DNA of 64,000 nucleotides, from the NCBI GenBank assembly GCA_020796225.1, contig CM036764.1:28745450-28809449 (forward strand). The letters run 5' to 3'. Origin of the DNA: Arion vulgaris. Lineage: Eukaryota; Mollusca; Gastropoda; Stylommatophora; Arionidae. Below are positions 31,065-42,239 of this stretch, in pieces (the stretch's first letter is position 1; each line of letters opens with the position of its first letter). Under the pieces are notes generated by a model. The model did no database searches. It saw only the letters and a program-made list of their open reading frames with translations, and was not told where the DNA came from. The position numbers were made by a program, and so were the translations under genes.

Positions 31065-31205
31065 TAACCTGGTGGTAGATCCGGCTACAATCCTAGGGAT
31101 ATCTGGGAAAAATGCACTCATTAACAGAACCATAGGTGCGAATTTGAACCCGCAACCTAGGAAGCGCAAGGCAATAGTCAACCACTTAGCCACAAAGATC
31201 CCTTA
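31065..31205 (-). mobile_element. tRNA-derived SINE, family I, copy 5
   Basis: Minus strand: TTTGTGGCTAAGTGGTTGAC (A box TGGCTAAGTGG), GGTTGCGGGTTCAAATTCGC (B box), then body CAGATATCCCTAGGATTGTA. Confidence 0.85.
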
Positions 31206-31364
31206 ACTCGTTAGTATTCGCACACTAGAGCAATATTTTAAAATACAATTTTTAATGGTAGGTACTCTATAAATTCATCTGCTGTATGGATGGTTTGTCC
31301 GTGGCTTCCGATAACATATGGTCGGCGAGCTCAGGTAAAAGTTCTAGGAAATCAGACCACAACC

Positions 31365-31614
31365 CGCCTGAGTGGTTACCTGGGCCCAAATTTGGGGTGT
31401 AAAGAATAGAACCACTGTTACCTGCCACGCATGTCGTAAGAGGCGACTAGTAAGGTTAGGCTAAAATCGGATGCACATGTCCTAAACGTGTAGAAGTCTA
31501 TGCATTTAGGGGCCTACCAAACCAATGTGCAACGTATACATGTTCTTGGCAAAGATCAAACATATCACAAAGAGTGATTAAAATTGGTCGTAAAGAACGA
31601 ACGCAAAGAAGAAG
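31365..31614 (+). mobile_element. SINE family B, copy 4
   Basis: Head GCCTGAGTGGTTACCTGG, core GCATGTCGTAAGAGGCGACT, end CGAACGCAAAGAAGA. Perfect 11-bp TSD AGACCACAACC (31354-31364, 31615-31625). Confidence 0.95.
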
Positions 31615-31625
31615 AGACCACAACC

Positions 31626-32304
31626 GTAGCATGACCTAGCCTTTCAGTATTATTTAAAAGACGAATTCATTTTAAAAACAACACATGCTAAATCACGGTT
31701 ATATTATGTAAGAAGTTAAATTTAACACTATTGAATATACGTATTATTAATATTTGTCATTAATAGATAACCATTGACTCGTAGAATTGAGTAAAATTGA
31801 AAAAAAGCTTACAGTGTTCTATCAAACATATACAAAAAGTAGCCCCCATTAAACAGAAATTGTCTATTTCCGATCTTTGCTAGTCAGCCTTACGTTCCGG
31901 GGTTTGTCAAGTGGCTTGTGGTATTGTAAGAGTTAACACAGTCTTGTATCTGTTGACACTGACTCCTGCCCTCCACCTTATGTTCTCGTTATATTAAATG
32001 CATTACCTGTTTTTCTTCATTTCATGGGGCTGCAAACCTGATTTCTATAAATTAATATATCCTACATTCGATCCTAATAGGAAACAGAAGGATCATCCCA
32101 GACTGAACAAACTCTGACAACCACGTGAGACATCAATCAATCAAGCTATCTGACCCTTTACCTTCGTCTCACACTGCGGATTGAGTAGAGAAGTAGAGCT
32201 GACTCTAATCAAGTCTATACGTATTTATTTAGGTTACAATCTGCACGCCAACTTTAAATTCAGGTAATGACTTCTGCTGTACGATATATACTGAACATTT
32301 ATTT
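31626..32304. other. No recognisable feature
   Basis: Non-coding; contains no element ends I can see. Confidence 0.35.
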
Positions 32305-32315
32305 GATTTATATAG

Positions 32316-32575
32316 CCGCATGTGTTTGCCGGGGCTCGCAAGGGGAGCAAACAATAGTAAAACTGCGACCTACAAGGCATGTCGTAAGAGGCGACTGAGG
32401 TAGAAGCCTAAGGAAGCTACCCTAGTAAATAGAATGCGTCGCAGAAATCGAATGTCTGGTCTACTTGTAGGCGCATAACTTGCACAACGTACCATCGCTC
32501 TTAGGCTCGGATCACATACAGATCACAAAGAGTGGTTTAACAAGTGGTCGATATAAAGTATTCGAAGAAGAAGCA
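32316..32575 (+). mobile_element. SINE family A, copy 7
   Basis: From CGCATGTGTTTGCCGGGGCT to GAAGAAGAAGCA. TSD of 11 bp, one mismatch (GATTTATATAG 32305-32315, GATCTATATAG 32576-32586). Confidence 0.93.
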
Positions 32576-32689
32576 GATCTATATAGGGCAGTATGTGATG
32601 ATTTATTCCCTTCGTTATTCAGACATTTCAAACGATGTCACAGTCTACGGCCTGTGTAAACGTAATCCGTTTACAATTGCACAACTGTA

Positions 32690-33300
32690 TTTAGTATATA
32701 GTGTTTACACTCCAGAACGTGGACATAAAACAAACAATTGAGGCCAAATACTCAGGAGCAATTTTCACAGCAGATGGAAGTATCGATAGCGAAATCAGCA
32801 ATCGTTGCACAAAAGCTAACCAAGTACTGGGACAGTTAACACCCTGTTGTCACATAAAGAGATACCGCTAACAACTAAAGCAAATCTCATAAGACCGATT
32901 TTCTGGCCAACACTATGTTACCAGTGTCAAACATGGCCAATAACAGCAGTTAATTTGCGGAAAATCATAATGACAGAGATGAGGTGTCTTAGAAGAGCTG
33001 CAGGTGTGACAATAAGAGACAAAATTAGAAATGAAGAAATCAGAAGAAGACTGGATGTGAAACCAGTCATGCAATTCATAAAAGAACAACAGATTAAATG
33101 GTTTGGACACCTGACCAGAATGCCCTGGTATCGCCTACCACAGAGAGCCACATAGAAAAAGTATGAGTACAAAGCAGGAGGAAGACCACGCAAAAGATGG
33201 AGCGACGACATCAAGAACAGCCTTAGGAACATGAATATCAGCTTACAAAGTGCCTTGAAACAAGCACACACAAGATCACTACGTTTCCCTTTCAACACTT
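32690..33300 (+). mobile_element. LINE-3-type reverse-transcriptase C-terminus
   Basis: Segments in order: IKQTIEAKYSGAIFTADGSI, CTKANQVLGQL, a thumb region TEMRCLRRAAGVTIRDKIRN, EEIRRRLDVKPVMQFIKEQQ, IKWFGHLTRMP, RLPQRA, then KAGGRPRKRWSDDIKNSLRN. A stop after RAT and one frameshift near 32850 disable it. The same family recurs at 43.8-44.2 kb. Confidence 0.9.
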
Positions 33301-33480
33301 CCATAAAGAAGTAAATGGTGGAAGAGAAGAACAAGCACACACAAGATCACTACGTTTCACCCCCAACACTTCGATAAAGAAGTAAATGGTGGAAGAGAAG
33401 AAGAACAAGCACACACAAGACCACTACGTTTCACCCCCAACATTTCTATAAAGAAGTAAATGGTGGAAGAGAAGAAGAAA
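33254..33480. repeat. ~77-bp tandem triplication of a LINE 3' end
   Basis: ACAAGCACACACAAGATCAC plus CAACACTTCGATAAAGAAGT and AATGGTGGAAGAGAAGA recur three times, the first copy overlapping the end of the LINE coding region (QAHTRSLRF). Spacing differs by three bases through the GAA part of the tail. Confidence 0.9.
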
Positions 33481-33750
33481 AGTGTTTAAGAACCAATTCG
33501 TTGTGCTCCGGGCATATCCAAGAATATGAATACTGATGATTACACAATTGTATGTTTAAATTGTCCTCTCTCGTGTCTCTCCTTGATCGTCACACGATTA
33601 ATTTCAATTTCTTCATTCTCATCAACGTCCATTCATTTTTAGCGATATCCTCTTTCAGCTATATATAATGTATTGTTACCAGTATGTTTTCGCTGTCCAT
33701 ATTCATTGTCACGTTTGGTAGGGTATTTTACGGTTTAGTTTGCCGAGCTA

Positions 33751-34270
33751 CTAAGTTAGTGCTTGAGCAACGCTGTGAGCTATGAATGTTACATGGAATG
33801 CTTTTGCTGTGTCAACCGTTCCTTTGTTGTGGCTATTCAGAAAATGGCGGAGAGCAGTTATAACGAACCGACCCAATCTGCCGTAGGCAGTGATATTGCG
33901 TGTGCAGAAAGCTGGATTTTGTCGTGATTTATGTTCCCTTTCACATGAACTGCAATTCAATTGATGAACAGTTTTGTGTTGACACTTTAGCGACGGCCAA
34001 ATGCATTTATGCGGTGCAGGTTGCTTTTTGTGGCGACACGGGTGTTTCATTCTGGAATTGTTCACACAGGATACAGTTGTTAGCATTTCGTTTGATTTTC
34101 GTTGGCACAGGAACGGAGCAATTATGGGTGACCCGTTGCAGTGAAGTTGAAACCGTACATATGAACTATGAACTCATTGTCACTTCCCCATGTGTCCTTG
34201 ATTTCAGAGCATCAACGTATTTATTTCCACGAACCGCAGCATGACCAGGGCGGTAGATCCTTACAAACTC
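33751..34270 (-). mobile_element. RNase H-type LINE relic
   Basis: Minus-strand frame VRIYRPGHAAVRGNKYVDAL resembles the RNase H motif at 1.25 kb (PGHEGVRGNERAD), with the key D region altered (KYVD). The downstream open frame down to 33751 could be the rest of its C-terminus but carries no motif I can name. Confidence 0.6.
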
Positions 34271-34314
34271 CGAAACGACTGAGATCTTTGTGTATGTCAT
34301 ATACGTACTGCAGT

Positions 34315-34515
34315 TGTGGGCTTGATCACAACCCCAGAGTACCTGGTTCAAACTTCGCGGTGGACAATTTGGAAGCAAATTTGTTCCTCGGTATTTTTAC
34401 GAATGGTAAGAATAGATCTAACCGTTCAGAAAGCAATGACACACTACTGAATGTATAAGTGGTGCTTAGAAAATCAATAACTCATTTACCGTGGTTGATG
34501 TCGACATCCAGTATA
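34315..34515 (+). mobile_element. tRNA-derived SINE, family E2, copy 2 (5' truncated)
   Basis: Starts within the head at CTTGATCACAACCCCAGAGT; B box CTGGTTCAAACTTCG; body ACCGTTCAGAAAGCAATGAC and GTGCTTAGAAAATCAATAAC. No clear TSD. Confidence 0.8.
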
Positions 34516-34715
34516 TGGCAACATGTCGTTAGTGACAGTCACGTATCTGTACAGCTCAGTCCTTCCAAAGTAATGCCTTTCAGGATGGATGTGTTTTGTC
34601 ACGGAAACTACACACCAGTTTGGTCTACACAAAATTTAGAGCGGCATGAGAATCAGACACTATATTCTAGTCTGTTCCCAGTACAAATGATCACATAAAC
34701 AAAATAAACATCAAT

Positions 34716-35328
34716 TAATATTATTGCATCAACTATTGTCTGTTACTAAACTAGACGCAATATAATATTATTACAGACACTATTGTCTGTTACTAAACTA
34801 GACGTAATGTAATATTATTACAGACACTATTGTCTGTTACTAAACTAGACGTAATGTAATATTATTACAGACACTATTGTCTGTTGCTAAACTAGACGCA
34901 ATATAATATTATTACAGACACTATTGTATGTTGCTAAATTAGACGTAATGTAATATTATTACAGACACTATTGTATGTTGCTAAATTAGACGTAATGTAA
35001 TATTATTACAGACATTATTGTATGTTGCTAAACTAGACGCAATATAATATTATTACAGACACTATTGTATGTTGCTAAATTAGACGTAATGTAATATTAT
35101 TACAGACACTATTGTCTGTTGCTAAACTAGACGTAATGTAATATTATTACAGACACTATTGTCTGTTACTAAACTAGACGCAATATAATATTATTACAGA
35201 CACTATTGTCTGTTGCTAAACTAGACGTAATGTAATATTATTACAGACACTATTGTCTGTTGCTAAACTAGACGTAATGTAATATTATTGCAGACACTAT
35301 TGTCTGTTACTAAACTAGACGTAATGAT
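34716..35328. repeat. 47-bp minisatellite with internal hairpin, 13 copies
   Basis: Each unit contains ACAGACACTATTGTCTGT, a 7-bp stem with a 4-base loop, plus TACTAAACTAGACGTAATGT. Variants (TGTATGT, ACGCAATATA, GCTAAATT) recur in pairs. Variant TGTATGT units lose one base pair of the stem. Confidence 0.95.
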
Positions 35329-35329
35329 G

Positions 35330-35944
35330 TTTATTTAACATTTTTAATGCTCCATTCTGGTCAATATTGCATCTATTTGACGTAACTCTTAATTCAGCTT
35401 ACGTTATGTTGATATTATGATACTATTGTATTAAAATCGCATTATTCTTTCTACATTATTTCTAAATTGTTTTTAAAATATCTCGTTATGACAAATTGTC
35501 AACAAGTAAAGGATATTATCTATCTTGGTTGCGCAAGTTATACATACCGATAGGTGCGGCAAGACGGTAAAACCAGGATAGAAACCCTACTAGATACATC
35601 AACCAACACAGAACGGGGGTTGTTTGTCTAAATACACTGAAATACATGTTTGGGAGGGGATCGGAGCAATTATGGACATACCCGATGTGCGACGAAGATA
35701 ATCCTCAAATGAACAAGAATTAAGATTAGAGTGAAGTCGACATAATCTAAGATTAAATGGCAATGACAGCACTTCAAGATTAAGTGAAATTCACATCAGC
35801 TCAAATTAAGTGATACAGTTATCAACTTCAGTTCTACTTCATTGTCATATTCAAAGATGATCTAATGACATGTTGCTACGGTTATTGCAACGATATCCTC
35901 GATTACTGCCCTCTATTGAAGTCAGTACAACGCTTAATATGACC
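35330..35944. other. No recognisable feature
   Basis: AT-rich, with a few short AAGATTAA/AAATTAAG duplications around 35720-35810. Confidence 0.35.
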
Positions 35945-35958
35945 AGTATTTCTGTTTT

Positions 35959-36058
35959 TTTTAAAAGTAAAGGAACCCTTTCATACCTCGTGGTATATAG
36001 GTCAATACAGTGTTACGCCTGTATTTTTCTTTGACCGTCGGCACACGATGGGTGATGT
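35959..36058 (-). mobile_element. SINE family C, copy 3 (100-bp 5'-truncated insert)
   Basis: Minus strand: CATCACCCATCGTGTGCCGA to GGTTCCTTTACTTTTAA, ending in an A-rich tail. The perfect 14-bp TSD AGTATTTCTGTTTT (35945-35958, 36059-36072) proves retroposition and shows that the C 3' end is adenine-rich. Confidence 0.95.
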
Positions 36059-36537
36059 AGTATTTCTGTTTTAGAGACATGATATTGTTTATGCCCCATG
36101 TTTCTTGATGTTCAGATCTTGTAAGAAGTCTATATTTCTCATCTTCTTTGTCCAGGGTTTTCTAATTTTTTTCTTCAAATTCGCTTGCAATGAATTTAGA
36201 CATAGTCAAGGCGCTGAATATGGCCCGGCCAATCTGACTGATTTTTCGTGAAAACTTGTTCTCCTTATCAGACATTCTAATAATATCTTTTACAGATCTT
36301 TATCTGAAACGATGATATCTTTTCTTCAAGAATACTTGTATGATGGTTCACGATTCACAACCCCAATGCAGTAAGTGGTTTGAATCCAGAGATTTCCTTG
36401 TTCTAGATGAGTCGTCTACCAAAGGTGGCAAGTCTAATCCTGTAGAAATCTAGATCAATTGAAAGAAGTCAATTTAAAAAAGGAACCATCTTAGAAACAT
36501 CACTTATCGCTTGCTGGACATGTATTGCAAAGATATG

Positions 36538-36777
36538 AAAAATGAAAATCGTGTAATATCCTTTACAGGACGTAGACATCAACCACAGTAAACGAGTCGT
36601 TGATATTCTAGACACCACTTATGCTTTCAGTAGATTGCCAGTAGCTTTCTGAACGGTGTGATCTATTTTTTACCTTTAGTATAAACCCCACGCAAACGAA
36701 TTTGCTTCCAAACAGCCTGCCGCGGTGTTTGAACCATGTACGCTTGGGTTGTGATCAAGCTTGCTACCGACGCTCAC
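36538..36777 (-). mobile_element. tRNA-derived SINE, family E2, copy 3
   Basis: Minus strand has TAGCAAGCTTGATCACAACC, the B box ATGGTTCAAACACCG, CCGTTCAGAAAGCTACTGGC and GTGTCTAGAATATCAACGAC, ending TCCTGTAAAGGATATTACAC. TSD GCAAAGATATG/GCAAAGATGTG (36527-36537, 36778-36788). Confidence 0.92.
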
Positions 36778-36788
36778 GCAAAGATGTG

Positions 36789-37229
36789 GGTTAGATTATA
36801 TTTTGAAGAGAAGCTGAGGATGATAGAAGGAGAAGATATTGAACAGTATAACTACAGGACATTAATGACGGTCAACATCGAAATTTACTAAATATGATTG
36901 AGATAAGAGAATTTCAGGAAATCGATGATCGTCTACTCGGCTCCTGATGATGATGATCATTAAGCTAGTTGGATAACAGAATTCTAGTTGAAATTCAAAT
37001 TTAGAAAATAGTTATACATTTCATTAAATATCTTTAGTTATTTGATTATGTATCAATATCACCATCAGCTCGTTCTGTCAGTCTAGACTTCAGCCTTGGG
37101 CGACAATTTAAATTGGTTAAAAATGTCGAGAAAAGGAACACAGAAGACTATCATCTTCGCTTGAATCTAACTATGATGTTCTTGATTAAATAGTTCGTGT
37201 ATAAAGTGATTGAATTTAGTTAGTGTCTA
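36789..37229. other. Possible LINE end, otherwise featureless
   Basis: GGCTCCTGATGATGATGATC near 36943-36962 resembles the CCTGATGATGA end of the LINE at 40.0-40.4 kb. No coding motif survives. Confidence 0.35.
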
Positions 37230-37745
37230 ATGACTGCATCCTTTTGATATTGTGATTGATTGTAGCTTTCTTGTGATGACTGCTTGTAGTTTATTTATGA
37301 ATGCCTGTAGCTAGTGTGTGCACCTTGGTTGCCTATAGTTTACTGGTGAATGCTTGTAGCTAACGTGTGCGTGGGGATTACTTACAGATTACATATGAAT
37401 GATTGTAGCTAATGGGATTTTTACTTATGAATGCTTGTTGCTAGCGTGTGTGTGGTGATTACTTGCAGATGACAGATGAATGCTTGTAGTTAGCGTATGG
37501 TGATTTCTTGCAGTGTACTGTTGACTGCTGTGTAGCTAACGTGTATTGGTGACTTTTTATAGTTAATGTGAGTTAACAGTATGTAGGTAGTGTATTCTGA
37601 ATGTCATTAGTTAGTGCTAGACGACTGTAGGTATGTGTGTTGACTATTTGTAGTTAGTGAAGGACTACTGTCTAATGTAGGGCAAACAGTGTAGCTAATG
37701 TAGTGAAACTAGTCTAATGTAGAACAGATATTGCCTGAAAATTAA
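37230..37745. repeat. Degenerate ~50-bp GTAGTTAGTG-type tandem repeat
   Basis: Recurrent TGAATGCTTGTAGCTA, GTGTGCGTGGGGATTACTT and GTAGTTAGTG motifs with many indels; at least nine partial units. An old array. Confidence 0.75.
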
Positions 37746-37870
37746 ACATGTATAACAGTAAACTATTCATAATACTAATTCAGCAGTTGTCAATAAGTTT
37801 AGTACACCTTCTTCCGTCTTTGGTGGTTGGGTTAGATCTGACAACACAAATTGTAAAATAGAATGTATGG

Positions 37871-38036
37871 CAGTGGCGGCTCTTCATTAAGGGCCAGAGG
37901 GCCGGGCCCCACCAAAAATAATATGTAACGTGTATTTATTATTTAATAAATTAAAATATAACCTATCCCAAAGCCATGATTTTCACGAAAATGTGTGCCT
38001 GGCCCCACCAACAAAAACGATCACGAGCCGTCACTG
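37871..38036 (+). mobile_element. hAT-type MITE, copy 1 (166 bp)
   Basis: Ends CAGTGGCGGCTCTT and CGAGCCGTCACTG form terminal inverted repeats. A perfect 8-bp TSD, ATGTATGG (37863-37870 and 38037-38044), is the hAT hallmark. The subterminal GGCCAGAGGGCCGGGCCCC is typical of this hAT group. No coding capacity, so it needs a transposase in trans. Confidence 0.95.
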
Positions 38037-38160
38037 ATGTATGGCTACAGAAATTACAACTCAAACGGAAACTTGCTGAAATAACAAACTACGCTCATGC
38101 TGAACTTTATGGTTCGGTACGATGAACAGTAAAAGAGTATATCCATGAAATAGTAGTCTC

Positions 38161-38493
38161 TCTCTCTCTCGATCACTGTCCAGACCGATGTACCAGATTT
38201 CCCCATAAATTTCATTCATGTGGAAATCCAATTTATGCAGCCTTAGCATTGTGGAGTTTTAGGTCACATCTTCAGCACCATTTGAAGCTCTGGTGCCTAT
38301 CCTTCGGCGATGTGTCCGGTTTCAGCCAGCGTTTACTCGGTTCGCTCTCAGTTCTGTAGCCATTTAGTGTTTTTACGGTGTGGGGTAGCTAGCCCCACGC
38401 CCAACCTCCTTAGTCGTCTCTTAGGACATGCGTGGCAGGTAACAGTGGTTCTATTCTTTACACTCCGATTTGGGCCCAGGTAACCATTCTGGC
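38161..38493 (-). mobile_element. Chimeric SINE: family B head and core with a different body and (GA)n tail
   Basis: Minus strand: GCCAGAATGGTTACCTGGGC, GAGTGTAAAGAATAGAACC, core GCATGTCCTAAGAGACGACT as in B, then an unrelated body (CTAGCTACCCCACACCG, ACCGGACACATCGCCGAAGG, AACTCCACAATGCTAAGGC) ending GATCGAGAGAGAGA. A perfect 14-bp TSD, GAAATAGTAGTCTC (38147-38160, 38494-38507), shows the whole 333-bp chimera moved as one unit. Confidence 0.95.
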
Positions 38494-38741
38494 GAAATAG
38501 TAGTCTCATTGGAACAACTAAAGAAAACAATTGAAAATAGAAATAGACAAAAAGAGACAATTCCGGTTCTATTTTTCCTTCCAAAAAAAAATTTAGCAGT
38601 AATAATACCAGCAATGTACTGCACGTGCCAACATTTTCATTAACATTTTTTAATGAGATGAAGTATTAACTTACAAGTATCTCTGAAATCTGTGTAAGAA
38701 TCACCTGAATGGCAAGGGACACTTGTGATAAAGTATGTAAT

Positions 38742-39030
38742 CCATTGCGAGAAATCGGACAGAGGCGTCAGATTAGACGCGACAAAGCCCAAATATACGG
38801 CAAAGCTGATCGAAAAGGCGAAGATCCGGGTCGACAGAGTCGGCAGAAAGGATCGTACACTAGGGAATCAGAAGCTGGTTGAAACCGAATGGGCGGGCCT
38901 AGTCACCATGGGCGCACAATCGACCCATCGTAGATCACTCCGTTCTTGTGAAAGGACCAATTATATATCACAAAAAGAATGAAATGATAAAATTGGCCGT
39001 GAAGACCGTTCGAAAGAAAAAAAAAGATTA
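38742..39030 (+). mobile_element. Possible SINE relative of B (3' end shared)
   Basis: Ends ATAAAATTGGCCGTGAAGAC plus CGTTCGAAAG and an A-rich tail, closely paralleling the B end (TTAAAATTGGTCGTAAAGAA). Upstream GC-rich sequence (GATCCGGGTCGACAGAGTCG, GCGCACAATCGACCCATCGT) is unrelated to A or B. It contains an 85-codon open frame that I do not consider a gene. Confidence 0.6.
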
Positions 39031-39654
39031 GGCTCCATTACTACGTCTGAATGCATATAGGAAAAACGTTTAAAAACTGAACAAAGAGATTTAGTAGTTG
39101 TAATAAAACTAGCAAGATCTGGCATTGTGTCAGCTAGATTGCAACATTATTATAGCAGTTTTATGTTTGAAAGTTTGTATAGTTTTGTTTCAAAAACAAA
39201 TAATGCAGCAGTACATAAACAAATAGTATTAACTCTTTCGCAATGTAATTTTTGTTTACCTAGGGCCGCATTTATATAGCAACTTACACTGAATTAGACA
39301 GTCTAGTGGCTTTGCGTCAACTTAAAAAAAATACTGCGAGACAATGCGAGTAGAAAATATGTAATATAAAAGCCAGTTTCATTTTCACTTAAAACAACAT
39401 TATCATGAATGGAAGAACATTTTATCAATAGCCTACGACAAATTATAAGTTTTTTAACAAAATATCTGGTCATCCTTTGATATCCAGAAAACTAGAAACA
39501 GATCGTGAAATGTTCAGGTTTTTAACGTCTAAGAATATTTATAATCTTGACTATGATTTGCTGCTGTAAACAAGAATTGAACGTTTTACAATAACTGAAC
39601 GGCAGGAAAAGATAAACGTTACGAAATTAAGGGGCAATAAAAATAGTGTAATCT
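39031..39654. other. No recognisable feature
   Basis: AT-rich; short open stretches (for example ISRKLETDREMFRFLTSKNI) without a family I can assign. Confidence 0.35.
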
Positions 39655-39666
39655 GTAACAGAAAAA

Positions 39667-39922
39667 TTGCATGTGTGTTGTCGGGGTTTGCAGAGGAGCA
39701 AAGAATAGTAACACTGCGACCTACAAGGCATGCCGTAAGAGGCGACTGAGGTAAGGGCTTAGAGAAGCTACCCTAGTAAAAAATAACATCGTAGAAATCG
39801 GATGTGCTGACCTACTTGTAGGCGCATAACTGACACAACATATAATCGCTCTTAGGCTCAGATCATATACAAATCACAAAGAGTGGTTAACAAGTGGTCT
39901 AAAGGGAGCGTTCGAAGAAGAA
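39667..39922 (+). mobile_element. SINE family A, copy 8
   Basis: TGTGTGTTGTCGGGGTTTGC head, altered core GCATGCCGTAAGAGGCGACT, tail TTCGAAGAAGAA. TAACAGAA occurs at both flanks (39656-39663, 39923-39930). Confidence 0.9.
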
Positions 39923-40029
39923 TAACAGAATAAAGAATTTGGTTAATCACTGGAAAGAAAGATAACAGAAGGAAACTCAACCTTGAGAAATCAAGTTTCT
40001 TCTTCTTTAGAAATCAATTCTGAGAAAAC

Positions 40030-40395
40030 TCTCTGAGGGCCACAGAGATGTGGTTTTACAGAAGAATGATGGGAATCCCATGGACTGCTAAAATGACTAA
40101 TGTTGAGGTGTTGAATGAGTTCAAGACTAGGGAAAGCTTATCATCAATATAAGAAAGAGGCAGTCATCATTTTTCGAGCATGTGATGAAGAGGGGAAGTT
40201 TAGAACACATTGGGACAACCGGTAAAATCGAGGGTAGACGAGACAGAGGAAGATAGAGAGAGAGAAACATTTGGGTAGCCTGACTTCATGGCACGGTAGA
40301 GCGTCAACATCTGAGATGATAGCAAACACCAAAGACAGAGATTTGTGGAGATCCATGATCACCTACGCCAGCCAACACGGCACCTGATGATGAGA
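40030..40395 (+). mobile_element. LINE reverse-transcriptase C-terminus
   Basis: EMWFYRRMMGIPWTAKMTNV is the classic thumb motif of this LINE group, followed by KRQSSFFEHVMKRGSLEHIG (GHV altered to EHV), EGRRDRGR and TAPDDE, then GATGATGAG. Frame breaks after LSSI and in the basic segment. Confidence 0.85.
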
Positions 40396-41300
40396 TAACT
40401 ATAAATAGTTTCAGTTTAATATCGGTTTGGAATATCTAAATTACACTCCGGACATGTCTATAGGTGCTCTAATCTTCTTCGCAATATCTCCAACAGCGTC
40501 TAACAACTGACCTCACCAGTTCAATTTTGATTGATGATCCTACTCATATGCCCGTTTTTATTATTATTGTTGTTATATAAAAATTTTACAATTTTTGAAC
40601 AAGGTGAAATGTTAGCTCATGAACAATATTCTAGAAGTCTGAAATGTTTTATTCATATTAAATTCCACATAGGTTTAGAGACGCAATAATGGAGGACATG
40701 GTTAGTAGAAGATGATGGGCAGGGGGTAATTAAGACGACGGTGACAATAAGATATTAATGAAACTTTGATGACGACGATGGTGTAGTGGAAAGAACTGGT
40801 TTGTATAGTCTTTCAATAGTGCACTGATGACGGGGACGTTCTGCAAAGAACATGCTGCGGATAATGTAAAATATTATAAATATCAACTAAAGATATGTTC
40901 GTGGTTATGTTTTCAGTAACTCGTCTAGAATCAAGCGATGATGATGATGGAAATTGTGCTTGTGAGTGTTTCAATAGAAATATAATAAAACGAGAAATGA
41001 GTCGAAGAATCTGGTGTGCAGTTTTTGAGCATTGGTTTCAAGCATGTGCTAAAGTTCACACTAACGGTCATTGCCTGAAGATTCTGTTTATTTTCAGTCA
41101 TTTTAACTCACATTTATTGGCTAATCTCGTGTTCACAGTCATATACTATAGTTTCCTCTCCGAATGTGACAAATTCTGCATTAATTAGTACAGAGACAAT
41201 GACCGCACAATTGTTGTCTATGTAATTCGGTGTGAATCGAAGTCGATTAGAGAGCGGAAGTATTGTCTATGTATGCCGGTTTGTCGCGAAGTGGCACGGA
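40396..41300. other. No recognisable feature
   Basis: A 97-codon frame at 40895-41188 matches no domain I know. GATGATGATGG-rich bits around 40940. No element ends. Confidence 0.35.
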
Positions 41301-41302
41301 TT

Positions 41303-42050
41303 GCGCAAACAGAGCAGTGTTGTGCTATGATACAGAGCAGTGTTGTGCTATGATACAGAGCAGTGTTGTGCTATGATACAGAGCAGTGTTGTGCTATGAT
41401 ACAGAGCAGTGTTGTGCTATGATACAGAGCAGTGTTGTGCTATGATACAGAGCAGTGTTGTGCTATGATACAGAGCAGTGTTGTGCTATGATACAGAGCA
41501 GTGTTGTGCTATGATACAGAGCAGTGGTGTGCTATGACACAGAGAAGTGTTGTACTATGATACAGAGCAGTGTTGTGCTATGATACAGAGCAGTGGTGTG
41601 CTATGATACAGAGCAGTGTTGTGCTATGATACAGAGCAGTGTTGCGTATGATACAGAGCAGTGTTGTGCTATGATACATAGCAATGTTGTACTATGATAC
41701 AGAGCAGTGTTGTGGTATGATACAGAGCAGTGTTATGCTATGATACAGAGCAGTGTTGTGCTATGATACAGAGCAGTGTTGTGCTATGATACAGAGCAGT
41801 GGTGTGCTATGACACAGAGAAGTGTTGTACTATGATACAGAGCAGTGTTGTGGTATGATACAGAGCAGTGGTGTGCTATGATACAGAGCAGTGCTGTGCT
41901 ATGATACAGAGCAGTGTTGTGCTATGATACAGAGCAGTGTTGTGCTATGATACAGAGCAGTGTTGTGCTATGATACAGAGCAGTGTTGTGCTATGACACA
42001 GAGCAGTGTTGTGCTATGATACAGAGCAGTGTTGTGCTATGATACAGAGA
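41303..42050. repeat. 23-bp minisatellite, about 32 copies
   Basis: ACAGAGCAGTGTTGTGCTAT plus GAT. Variants: GTGGTGTGC, GACACAGAGAAG, TTGTACTATG and TTGCGTATG. The variant string GTGGTGTGCTATGACACAGA followed by GAAGTGTTGTAC recurs near 41524 and 41800, evidence of block duplication. Confidence 0.96.
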
Positions 42051-42239
42051 GGCGGACGCATCAGGCGGCACTATATAAGGGGAACATAAGCAGCAAAATC
42101 GAAAAACAATTTGAAATATTTAAGGGGAAGCATTTCGAAGACTTGCATCACACTGAAAAAATATACCGCACGGCCCTGTGCGCAAGTGCTCACTGTGTGA
42201 CCTACATGTTGTGACATAAGGAAGTTTTCACTTTAAAGA

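Noticed and set aside
40895..41188. 97-codon frame as a host exon
   Set aside because: No domain or conserved motif; splice sites cannot be judged without homology or RNA data.
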